This document shows, piece by piece, positions 53,606 to 63,116 of a DNA stretch of 64,000 nucleotides. Location: NCBI GenBank assembly GCA_965214615.1, contig OZ243952.1, positions 434,001-498,000 on the forward strand, read 5' to 3'. This DNA comes from CBDAUN01 sp965214615. Its GTDB lineage: Bacteria > Pseudomonadota > Gammaproteobacteria > Arenicellales > JAJDZL01. The notes beneath the pieces are model-generated. The model was not told the origin of the DNA. It was given only the letters and a program-made list of their open reading frames with translations, and ran no database searches. The first letter of the stretch is position 1, and each line of letters opens with the position of its first letter. The position numbers and the translations under genes are program-made.

Positions 53606-54805
53606 TCAGCGCGAGTCTACGCGTTCAAGGACGTGGGTGACGCTGACGGTGCAGACTCCGGAATGGCTGTCGATGATGCCTCGCCGCAGCGCATGCTTTG
53701 GCTGAAGCCGGGCTTCATAGGTTCCCTGCAGCAGCCGGCGCATGGTCACCGCCTGGGCGATGCCGGTGGCCCCGGGCGAACCGCCCTGGCCGATCAGACC
53801 GCCTGACAGGTTGACCGGCAGGGCACCGTCGGCGCAGAACTTTCCCTTTGCAAGATCTTGGCTGGCGCATCCGGGTTCGGCGAGCGCGAGCGCTTCAAGT
53901 CCCTGCAGTTCTGCACCGCTAAAGGCGTCGTAGGATTCGACGACGTCGATTTGCAAAGCCGGGTCGCGGATGCCGGCCATGGCGTAGGCGGCAGCGGCGG
54001 AGCGGAGCTTTGCTGAAAACTTGTGGGGATTCGGCCGGTCGCCGAGCTTGACGAAATCCGATCCGCAGCCGGAACCGGCAATTCGCACCATGTCGCCTCG
54101 AAGCGCAACCGGGTTGATCCGGGACAGTACGACCGCCGCCGCAGCGTCGCTTACCATGGAGCAGTCCAGAAGCCGATAGGGGTCGCTGATCATGGCCGAA
54201 TCGGCAACCTCGCTGACGGTCAGGTGCATGGGCTTGTGCGCGAGTGGATTGTGCATCGCGTTGCCGTGATTCTTTACCGATACCGGTGCTGCGCACTCAG
54301 GCGGCATCGAGTAGCGGCTGCAGTACATCTTGAATGACAGGGCATACAGGTTTGCTGTGGTGACGCCCTGCCAGCCTTCGATGTCGGCATCGAATGACAG
54401 GCCGTAGACTTGCTGGACTCCGGCGCGCGACAGGCGGCTTGCGGTCTGGTCGAAGCCGACTACGAGCACATGGCGCGCGATGCCGGCGCATATTTGCGCG
54501 AACCCCTCTCTTAAGGCGGCAGCACCGCTGGCGCCGCCCATTTCGACGTGGACCGCCGAAGCCCCTTGAAGCCCGATTTCATCGACCGCGAGGGCTGCCG
54601 GACTGACTTGCGCCGACAGCATGTCGCTCTCGCTTGCGACAATGACCGAGTCGATGTCGCTGCGGTCGATTGCAGCGTCGCGGATTGCTTCGGCGCTCAC
54701 AGTCCTGATCCAGTCGCGAAAAGTTGAGCCGTCGTCAAAGCGGCCGAACGGCGTCATCGCTGCGCCGGCGATGATCGGCTTTACATTGTCCTCAACTGCA
54801 TTCAT
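53606..54805 (-). CDS. Thiolase-superfamily protein lacking the catalytic Cys (SCP2-type)
   Basis: This 399-residue protein has the SCP2-type thiolase layout: IIAGAAMTPFGRFDD, ATQ-like and Gly-rich strands, DVVESYDAFSGAELQGLEALALAEPG and NLSGGLIGQGGSPGATGIAQ. At the nucleophile position, where active thiolases have CASG, it reads GGASG (residues 90-94), and the usual GHPxGATG is GGSPGATG, so both the catalytic Cys and the His are absent. Such proteins occur as non-catalytic partners or as retro-aldolases (the Ltp2 type, which pairs with a DUF35 protein). No DUF35 gene is visible beside it. I therefore do not call it an active thiolase. Confidence 0.85.
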   Translation of the reverse strand: MNAVEDNVKPIIAGAAMTPFGRFDDGSTFRDWIRTVSAEAIRDAAIDRSDIDSVIVASESDMLSAQVSPAALAVDEIGLQGASAVHVEMGGASGAAALREGFAQICAGIARHVLVVGFDQTASRLSRAGVQQVYGLSFDADIEGWQGVTTANLYALSFKMYCSRYSMPPECAAPVSVKNHGNAMHNPLAHKPMHLTVSEVADSAMISDPYRLLDCSMVSDAAAAVVLSRINPVALRGDMVRIAGSGCGSDFVKLGDRPNPHKFSAKLRSAAAAYAMAGIRDPALQIDVVESYDAFSGAELQGLEALALAEPGCASQDLAKGKFCADGALPVNLSGGLIGQGGSPGATGIAQAVTMRRLLQGTYEARLQPKHALRRGIIDSHSGVCTVSVTHVLERVDSR

Positions 54806-55027
54806 TCGGGATTTTCGTATTGGCTGCTGTCGCCGATTCGCCGCATTGATGCCCGGGCAGCGGTTTCAATCGGATGCAATACGCTGCGCCTGAGCGGTGA
54901 AAATGCAAATTGACAGCGGTGTTGCACGTTTGCAAGTAGGGCTTGGGTGTACACTATGGAAGTTTTTTCAGCGGCCGCCTGCGCGATGCCGGGGCGGCAG
55001 CCCGGACGACAAATCAGAGCATCATCG

Positions 55028-56455
55028 ATGTCACCTAGAAAATCCGCGCTTATTGACGAATTGTCCGACATTGTCGGACGCTCGAACATTGTAACTGACG
55101 ACCGCGAGCTTGAGCCCTTTCTTCTAGAGCGCCGGGAGCGGTTTGTCAGTCGTGCCATATGCGCTGTGCTTCCAGCGTCGACTGCCGAAGTGGCATCTGT
55201 CGTCAAAGCATGCCGATCGCATCAGGTGTCGATTGTACCGCAGGGCGGCAACACCGGCCTTTGCGGCGGCGCCGTTTCGGCTCGCGGCAGCATCATCGTC
55301 AATCTCAGGCGATTGAACCGCATTCGGCGTCTGGATGCCGAGGCTTATACGGTTGCGGTCGAAGCCGGCTGCGTTCTTGGCGACATACAGGATGCCGTCC
55401 GGCGCGAGAACCGCTATTTTCCGCTCAGCCTCGGAGCTGAAGGCAGCTGTCAGGTCGGCGGCAATCTGTCGACCAATGCAGGCGGTGTCAACGTGCTGCG
55501 CTACGGAAATGCGCGAGACCTGACGCTCGGCGTCGAAGTGGTGCTTGCGAACGGGGAAGTCTGGGACGGGATGAATGCGCTTCGAAAGGACAACACCGGC
55601 TATGACTTGAGAAACCTTTTTGTCGGCGCAGAGGGGACTTTGGGAATCATCACGGCGGCGGTGCTGAAGCTGTTCCCAGTTCCTGCGCACCGCCTGACCG
55701 CGATTATGGCGCTTGATTCGGTCGATGCCGCAGTACGCCTGCACGCCCGGGCACGGCGCGAGACTTCGGACTTTATCAGTTCCTTCGAGCTGATCTCGCG
55801 CATTTCCATGGAATCGGCGGTCCGTCATATTCCGGGTGTGCGCGACCCGTTCGGCCAGGCCTATCCGTGGTATGTACTTGCAGAGCTTGGAGACAGTACT
55901 GAATCCGGAATCAGCACCGCTGTCGGCCAGTCGATGCTCGAAAGCGCATTCGCCGACGGGCTGGTGCTCGATGCGGCGGTTGCCGCCAATGCGCGCCAGG
56001 CCGACGAAATGTGGCACCTTCGCTCTGCGGTAACCGAAGCGCAGCGCCACGAGGGTAGAAGCATCAAGAACGATGTCAGCGTGCCGATTTCGTCGATTGC
56101 AGAATTTGCTCGAACTGCGAGTGGCGCGTTGGAAGCGCTGATGCCCGGAATTCGCTGCTTCATCTACGGGCACATCGGAGACGGCAATCTGCATTTCAAC
56201 CTTTGCCAGCCGCCGGATATGGACGGTGAGACATTCTATGCGCGCTGGAACGATCTGACAGACGAAGTCAATCGAATGGTGCACCTTTGCGGCGGCTCAT
56301 TCAGCGCCGAGCATGGCATCGGACTGATGAAAGTCCGCGACATGAAGACCTACAAGTCCGAGACCGAGCTGAGCATGATGCGCTCGATCAAGGCAGCGCT
56401 CGATCCGCACGACATGATGAATCCCGGCAAGCTGCTGCCGTCTGAGGAAGTGTGA
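55028..56455 (+). CDS. GlcD-type FAD-linked D-2-hydroxy acid dehydrogenase
   Basis: This 475-residue protein has a PCMH-type FAD-binding N-terminal half (SIVPQGGNTGLCGGAVS, LSLGAEGSCQVGGNLSTNAGGVNVLRYGN) and an FAD-oxidase C-terminal half (GHIGDGNLHFN, EHGIGLMKVRDM). It resembles glycolate oxidase subunit D and D-2-hydroxyglutarate dehydrogenase, and probably oxidises a D-2-hydroxy acid in the cytoplasm. I start at ATG 55028; the open frame upstream (to 54947) lacks family similarity. It is the only rightward gene between the leftward blocks. Confidence 0.88.
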   Translation: MSPRKSALIDELSDIVGRSNIVTDDRELEPFLLERRERFVSRAICAVLPASTAEVASVVKACRSHQVSIVPQGGNTGLCGGAVSARGSIIVNLRRLNRIRRLDAEAYTVAVEAGCVLGDIQDAVRRENRYFPLSLGAEGSCQVGGNLSTNAGGVNVLRYGNARDLTLGVEVVLANGEVWDGMNALRKDNTGYDLRNLFVGAEGTLGIITAAVLKLFPVPAHRLTAIMALDSVDAAVRLHARARRETSDFISSFELISRISMESAVRHIPGVRDPFGQAYPWYVLAELGDSTESGISTAVGQSMLESAFADGLVLDAAVAANARQADEMWHLRSAVTEAQRHEGRSIKNDVSVPISSIAEFARTASGALEALMPGIRCFIYGHIGDGNLHFNLCQPPDMDGETFYARWNDLTDEVNRMVHLCGGSFSAEHGIGLMKVRDMKTYKSETELSMMRSIKAALDPHDMMNPGKLLPSEEV

Positions 56456-56467
56456 AGCAGGCGCAAA

Positions 56468-57181
56468 TCAGCGCTTGAACGCGTTTCTGAGCGCCTGGCG
56501 CTTGATGCCTGCGATCGATCCTGAAGGGTCTAGCTGCTTGGGACAGTGGCGGGTGCACGAGCGCGTCGTGTGGCACGAGAGGCAGCCGGAGTTCGATTCA
56601 AGAGTGCTGCGGACCTGAGCGCTTGGCGCATTTCGCTGATCGTTGACCAGTGTCCATGCACGGTTCAGCGCGGCCGGCCCCAGATATTGCGGATTCCAGG
56701 AGACCACATCGCATGCTGCGTGGCAAATGCCGCAGTTGATGCATTGAATCGCATCATCGATGGCCGTTCTGGCCGCGCTTTCGGGTTCGATACGGGTCAA
56801 TTCGAGACTGTCCGGCTGCGAGGGTGAGAATGCGCCGCCGGCATCGGACCACTTATCAAAAAATGGCTCCATGTCGACCACCAGATCCTTGATTACGGGC
56901 AGATTGCGCAGCGGTGCGAGAGTTATTTTCGCCTCCTTGGAGAACATCGACGCCTGAGTGCGGCACGTCCATCGCGGGACGCCGTTGACAGTCATGGCGC
57001 AGGTTCCGCACATGCCTACGCGGCAGGCGAACCGATAGGACAGATCCGGGTCGAGTTCGCGCTGAACATAGGTTACCAGATCCAGAATGGTTTGCAATCT
57101 GGCGCGTGGCACTTCATAGGTCTTGAATGCTCCCGAGCTCGAGCCTCTCCAGATGTCGACGACGATGTTCTCGCGGACCAT
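56468..57181 (-). CDS. sdhB: Succinate dehydrogenase/fumarate reductase iron-sulfur subunit
   Basis: The 237-residue protein has the SdhB layout: a 2Fe-2S domain with CRVGMCGTCAMTVNGVPRWTC, then CINCGICHAAC and CLSCHTTRSCTRHCP for the other two clusters. It would pass electrons from the flavoprotein to the membrane anchors. It is about 4 kb away from sdhCDA, in an operon with acetoacetyl-CoA synthetase (six-base gap). It is the only SdhB in the window, so a split-locus complex is likely, but it could also belong to another flavoprotein. Confidence 0.88.
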   Translation of the reverse strand: MVRENIVVDIWRGSSSGAFKTYEVPRARLQTILDLVTYVQRELDPDLSYRFACRVGMCGTCAMTVNGVPRWTCRTQASMFSKEAKITLAPLRNLPVIKDLVVDMEPFFDKWSDAGGAFSPSQPDSLELTRIEPESAARTAIDDAIQCINCGICHAACDVVSWNPQYLGPAALNRAWTLVNDQRNAPSAQVRSTLESNSGCLSCHTTRSCTRHCPKQLDPSGSIAGIKRQALRNAFKR

Positions 57182-57187
57182 TGCGTA

Positions 57188-59146
<1,959 letters not shown>

Positions 59147-59179
59147 GGTTGCCGGGTATCGCAGAGGCAAAGGGGGTAA

Positions 59180-59644
59180 TTAGAGCAACGCGTATTGCAG
59201 AGGCAAAGCGGTGGTGTATTTGATTCGCTCCATTGCGAAGCTGGAGCTGACATCGTTGAGCTCGGCCGCTGCGATCAGCCGCTTGTAGAAGCGGTCATAT
59301 TCGTCGATGTTGGGTACTACGACCCGCATCAGGTAGTCGATCTGCCCGCTCATGCGGTAGAATTCGACTACTTCGGGAAACTCGACAACAGCTTTGGAGA
59401 ACGATTCGAACCAGGCCGCATTATGCTGATTCGTGCGCACGGCGACAAATACGTCGATGCCGAGATTGATCTTGTCACGATCAAGCAGGCCGACTTTGGC
59501 GCTGATCACGCCGTCGCGTTCAAGGTTGCGGATTCGTCGCCAGCAAGGTGTCGTAGTCAGTTTGACCCGTTCTGCGATTTCCTGCGTGGACATTGTGGCA
59601 TCGAACTGAATGTAGTTCAGAATTTCAAGATCTATTTTGTCCAT
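59180..59644 (-). CDS. Lrp/AsnC-family transcriptional regulator
   Basis: The 154-residue regulator has an N-terminal helix-turn-helix (KIDLEILNYIQFDATMSTQEIAERVKLTTTPCWRRIRNLERDGVI) and a C-terminal RAM ligand-binding domain (VVEFYRMSGQIDYLMRVVVPNIDEYDRFY). It is the first gene of the lrp-aacS-sdhB string and probably senses an amino acid. I start at MDKIDLEIL, the family N-terminus. An AT-rich promoter stretch lies directly upstream. Confidence 0.9.
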   Translation of the reverse strand: MDKIDLEILNYIQFDATMSTQEIAERVKLTTTPCWRRIRNLERDGVISAKVGLLDRDKINLGIDVFVAVRTNQHNAAWFESFSKAVVEFPEVVEFYRMSGQIDYLMRVVVPNIDEYDRFYKRLIAAAELNDVSSSFAMERIKYTTALPLQYALL

Positions 59645-59811
59645 AGTATGATTTTTCTCATAAATAGGATAATTGAGAACAGTATAACTAATTCGTTGAG
59701 ACCCAGGCAAGCGAGCGTAGCGGAATTTCGGATTTTGCGAACCTCAGTCTGCGGCATTCCGGTGCTTGCGGCCGGTCTGAAGCGATTGCCGAAGGGGTGT
59801 GTCGATTCACT

Positions 59812-59946
59812 GTTTTTGAATTTACTTGGACGGTGTTTCAGTTGCGGAACAACGAATTTTTCTATGGCGGCGCCTGTTTCAAATCTCAAACCCTCAAACG
59901 GCCGTCGTGAGTCGGATGGTCGTTGAGGGCTCGCTTAAGGTTGCGA
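59812..59946 (-). pseudogene. Frameshifted 3' remnant of an enoyl-CoA hydratase gene
   Basis: Read leftwards, two adjacent frames encode NLKRALNDHPTH and then FETGAAIEKFVVPQ, ending SKFKN. These match the last 40 residues of the enoyl-CoA hydratase at 60628-61386 (NLKRAFNDYPAHG, FETEATIEGFLDP, GNFKN), with a frame change and an in-frame stop between them. The DNA is clearly diverged, so this is an old relative, not a recent copy. The remnant and the full gene flank the DinJ-YafQ pair. Confidence 0.6.
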
Positions 59947-59986
59947 GCCAAGCTGGATTGTGTGTAAATAAGGGGAAAATCGCTAA

Positions 59987-60000
59987 AATGTAGTCACATT
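59987..60000. promoter_or_regulatory. Putative operator upstream of dinJ
   Basis: A perfect five-base inverted repeat AATGT/ACATT with a four-base spacer lies 27 bases before the dinJ start and overlaps a -10-like TAAAAT (59984-59989). RelB/DinJ antitoxins autorepress at such palindromes. Support is positional only. Confidence 0.35.
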
Positions 60001-60026
60001 GAGTTTACATATTGAGAATCGTTGCC

Positions 60027-60284
60027 ATGATCAAGGACACCGCAGTGCGGGTCAGAATTGACAGCGATACCAAGAAGCGTGCTGCGGAGGCACTAGAAGC
60101 AATGGGACTTTCGGTTTCAGATGTCGTCCGTCTGCTGATGTTGCGTATTGCCGAAGAAAGGCGTCTGCCCTTTGACGTCAAAGTTCCGAATGCGGTCACC
60201 GCGAAGGCCATAAGCGAACTTGACAGTGGTCGAGGCAGACATTTTGCTGATACAGATGCACTGTTTGAAGACTTAGATATTTGA
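60027..60284 (+). CDS. dinJ: RelB/DinJ-family antitoxin
   Basis: The 85-residue protein has the ribbon-helix-helix start of DinJ/RelB antitoxins (AVRVRIDSDTKKRAAEALEAMGLSVSDVVRLLMLRIAEERRLPFDVKVPN). It would bind YafQ and repress its own promoter. It is intact. The stop shares one base with the ATG of the toxin frame downstream (TGATG). Confidence 0.85.
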   Translation: MIKDTAVRVRIDSDTKKRAAEALEAMGLSVSDVVRLLMLRIAEERRLPFDVKVPNAVTAKAISELDSGRGRHFADTDALFEDLDI

Positions 60285-60556
60285 TGCTGACTCCGGTCCG
60301 GTCCAGACAGTTCAAACGGGATGTGAAGTGTGCCAAAAAGCGTGGCAAGGATATGACCAAGCTCAAATGATCACTAGACCTGCTAATCGCAGACGTTGAC
60401 TTGCCTGAGTTCTATCAGGATCATCTTTTGCAGGGAAACTGGAAAGGGTATCGGGATGCCCATATCGAATCGGATTGGTTGCTGCTGTATCGTGTGGCGG
60501 GTGATGAGTTGCGTCTCGCGCGCACCGGAAGCCATGCCGACGTGTTTCAGAATTGA
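60284..60556 (+). pseudogene. yafQ: YafQ-type toxin gene interrupted by a TGA codon
   Basis: From ATG 60284 the frame encodes 28 residues of a YafQ-type mRNA interferase (QFKRDVKCAKKRGKDMTKLK), then a TGA at 60368-60370. It continues in the same frame for 61 codons with typical YafQ sequence: DLPEFYQDHLLQGNWKGYRDAHI, then ESDWLLLYRV and ARTGSHADVF with the catalytic His. The rest is fully conserved, so the stop is probably recent; CGA (Arg) to TGA is one possible change. No re-initiation site is obvious after the stop. Either the toxin is inactive or, less likely, the codon is read through or is a sequencing error. Confidence 0.85.
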
Positions 60557-60627
60557 AATGCAGGTGAGTTTTGGGATATCAAGTTACGCGATCCTGTTCG
60601 GCTTGAGGCAGTCCGGATGGCGAGTCG

Positions 60628-61386
60628 TCAATTTTTGAAGTTGCCTACGCGGCTTTGCGTTTCCGGGTCGAGAAATCCTTCGATGGTCGCCTCGGTTTCA
60701 AACCCCATCGCATGCTCCAGATTGCCATGCGCCGGATAATCGTTGAATGCACGCTTTAGGTTGCGAACTGCGTGACGCGGCATCGCGGCGATTTTCGATG
60801 CTGCATGCACCGCAGTTTCCAGCAGAATATCTTCCGGAACGACTTTCCAGGCGAGCCCCATTTCGAGTGCTTCAAGGGCGGTAAACTCTTCTCCCAGCAG
60901 CATCAGTTCTCGCGCTTTTGTGAGTCCGACCATGCGCGGCAAAGTCCAGGTCACGCCTCCGGTTGGAAACATGCCCCAGTAGATCTCTGGAAAGAAGCAC
61001 TTGGTATTTTCAGAGAAAACGGCAAGGTCTGCATTGATTGCCCATTCGAGCCCGCCTCCCACTGCCCAGCCGTGCACAGCGCACAGCACCGCTTTGTCGC
61101 CGAGGACAATGCGGCGGGTGATGCCTTGGATATCTTCAATGAACCTGCGGGTTTCAGCCTCGCTCGCTGATTGGCTGGAGAACTCCTTTAAGTCGTCTCC
61201 CGAACAGAAAGCTCTGCCGGACCCCCGAATCACAATCGCTCCAATGTCGTCATCTGCCATCGCGTCATCCAAAGCCCTCGCGAAGTCCGACAGCATCTGC
61301 GCGTTGATCGCATTGAGTCGCTCCGGGCGGTTCAACATCAAGATGCGCACTTCGTTGCGCGAATCGGTGAGAACAGTATTGTGCAT
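60628..61386 (-). CDS. Enoyl-CoA hydratase/isomerase family protein
   Basis: The 252-residue crotonase-family protein shows ILMLNRPERLNAINAQMLSDFARAL, the first oxyanion segment GSGRAFCSGDDLKEF and the second CAVHGWAVGGGLEWAINADLAVFSEN. Candidate acid residues are in KCFFPEIYWGMFPTGG. The substrate is unknown. It is unrelated in position to the hydratase at 33 kb. A decayed relative of its 3' end lies beyond the toxin-antitoxin pair. Confidence 0.88.
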   Translation of the reverse strand: MHNTVLTDSRNEVRILMLNRPERLNAINAQMLSDFARALDDAMADDDIGAIVIRGSGRAFCSGDDLKEFSSQSASEAETRRFIEDIQGITRRIVLGDKAVLCAVHGWAVGGGLEWAINADLAVFSENTKCFFPEIYWGMFPTGGVTWTLPRMVGLTKARELMLLGEEFTALEALEMGLAWKVVPEDILLETAVHAASKIAAMPRHAVRNLKRAFNDYPAHGNLEHAMGFETEATIEGFLDPETQSRVGNFKN

Positions 61387-61780
61387 AGCTTCTCCTTAAT
61401 TCAAATGCTCCGGAACACTTGCCGACTCCGGGCAGACATGTACAGATGCGGCAGTCATTTACGCCAGATTCCAAGTCTTCACATTCGACGGACATTTACG
61501 CATGGCATTGCCGTGATCATTGTAGAACCAAAGGCGATATGCTGCTAACCCATGCTTCATAATTGACCAATTTCAGCAGTTCACGCGTGCGCTTGAGACA
61601 GACTGCCGGAAGTTGACCGCAATGGCTGGTTCTGTGCTCGCCTCATTTGAAAATTCGGACAGGATTGCTTTTGCATCGTGATACACAGAAATGAAAGCAA
61701 TATTGTGGTCGATAATTTTGAATGAAATCAATGACAGTAATAAACTTGAATATTAGAAACAAAACATCTAAAAAACAAGA
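61387..61780. other. Intergenic region, no gene seen
   Basis: Nearly 400 bases between the hydratase start and the broken ATPase start. The last 100 bases are AT-rich, but I find no ordered repeats like those upstream of the ATPase at 8.9 kb. No frame with family resemblance is present. Confidence 0.5.
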
Positions 61781-62974
61781 ATGATTGAGCGATATTTAAA
61801 ATTTCAAATCCATAGAGCGTTAGGTGAAGTGCCAGCTGTAGCACTCATCGGAGCCAGGCAAGTTGGGAAAACTACGCTGGCTCGGTAAATCGTAGAGGAA
61901 GTTGACAGGTCTGCGGTATATCTGGATTTGGAATTGGACTCGGACCTGGCGAAGCTCAGCGACGCCGAGAGCTACCTGAACACATGCAAAGGGCGGCTGT
62001 TGGTACTTGATGAAATTCAGCGCAAGCCCGATCTTTTTCGAATCCTTCGAAGCATCATTGATACGCGAATCTTTGAAGGTGAGCGCACAGCTCAATTTCT
62101 GCTTCTCGGATCGGCATCGCCGGAAATGCTGCGTCATTCATCCGAGTCGCTGGCCGGAAGAATAAGATTCATTGAACTGAGCCCGTATTCCGGTCTGGAA
62201 GTCAATCAGAAAGAATCCGAAGACTCCAGTCTTGAAGAACTGTGGGTGCGCGGCGGGTTTCCAGGCAGCTACCTGTCGCCTTCGACGGATGCCAGCTGGG
62301 CTTGGGGAGGAGCATTCATCGATCGCTATATCGAGCGGGACTTGATGAATTTAGGCATGCGCTTTTCTCCGGAAACGATGCGGAATCTGTGGTCGATGCT
62401 TGCTTGGCGGAATGCTCAGCAATTCAATATGAGCCAGATCGCAGGCAGTCTGGGCGTCAGCTATAAGACGGTAGGAAACTATGTTGATCTGCTGATATCC
62501 GGGTTCGTTGCAAGGAAACTGAAGCCTTGGTCTGCGAATTTAGGAAAAAGACTTGTCAAGTCGCCGAAAATTCTGCTTCGAGATTCCGGGCTGACGCACC
62601 GGATTCTGCGCATAGCCAATTATCAGGACTTGCTGGGGCATCCGACAGTTGGGGCGAGCTGGAAAGCGTTTGCAATTGAAAATGTCTTAAGGGAATGTTC
62701 CGACAAGTGGGAGCCAAGCTACTTTCGTACGCACAGCGGGGCGGAAATCGATCTGGTTCCGGAGGGTCCGGGAGCTAGGGTGCGGGCGATTGAAATAAAG
62801 CGCTCGACAGCGCCGAAAGCCTCCAGAGGATTCTACGAAGGCTGCAAGGACGTCGGGGCAACGGAAAAGTTCGTGGTCTATCCGGGGAGTGACAGATTTC
62901 CAATTGGAAATGATGTCGACGCGATCGGATTGACACAATTACTCAGTCATTTGAGGGTTCCCCATCGCTGTTGA
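61781..62974 (+). pseudogene. DUF4143 ATPase gene interrupted directly after Walker A
   Basis: From ATG 61781 the frame encodes MIERYLKFQIHRALGEVP and the P-loop ALIGARQVGKTTLAR, then TAA at 61886-61888. Without shifting frame it continues for 362 codons with the rest of a DUF4143 ATPase: LLVLDEIQRKPDLF (Walker B), LLLGSASPEMLRHSSESLAGRIRFIELSPYS, RYIERDLMNLG and a C-terminal nuclease-like part with RTHSGAEIDLV and IEIKRST. Family members often read TLAxQ here, so CAA to TAA would explain the stop. Re-initiation downstream would lack the P-loop, so the ATPase is very likely inactive. It differs clearly from the intact relative at 7.6 kb. Confidence 0.85.
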
Positions 62975-63116
62975 CGGCGACGCTACCGAAAAGGCATGGA
63001 CAACCGGCAAAGTGGGCGCTGCCACTGGCTGGCTGCTTGGATGTAGCGCAGGAAGAATCCGTCGGTCTGAAGGCCGTCACTTCAGTGTCGGCTGGAAACT
63101 CCTTCAATTGGGTGAG

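Noticed and set aside
55124..56284. Leftward open frame of 386 codons antisense to the GlcD-type oxidase
   Set aside because: The sense strand encodes a full, motif-rich oxidase. The antisense product has no domain pattern.
60284..60556. Selenocysteine or general TGA recoding as explanation for the interrupted yafQ frame
   Set aside because: TGA serves as the true stop of many genes here, YafQ proteins do not use selenocysteine, and no SECIS-like hairpin was evident after the codon.
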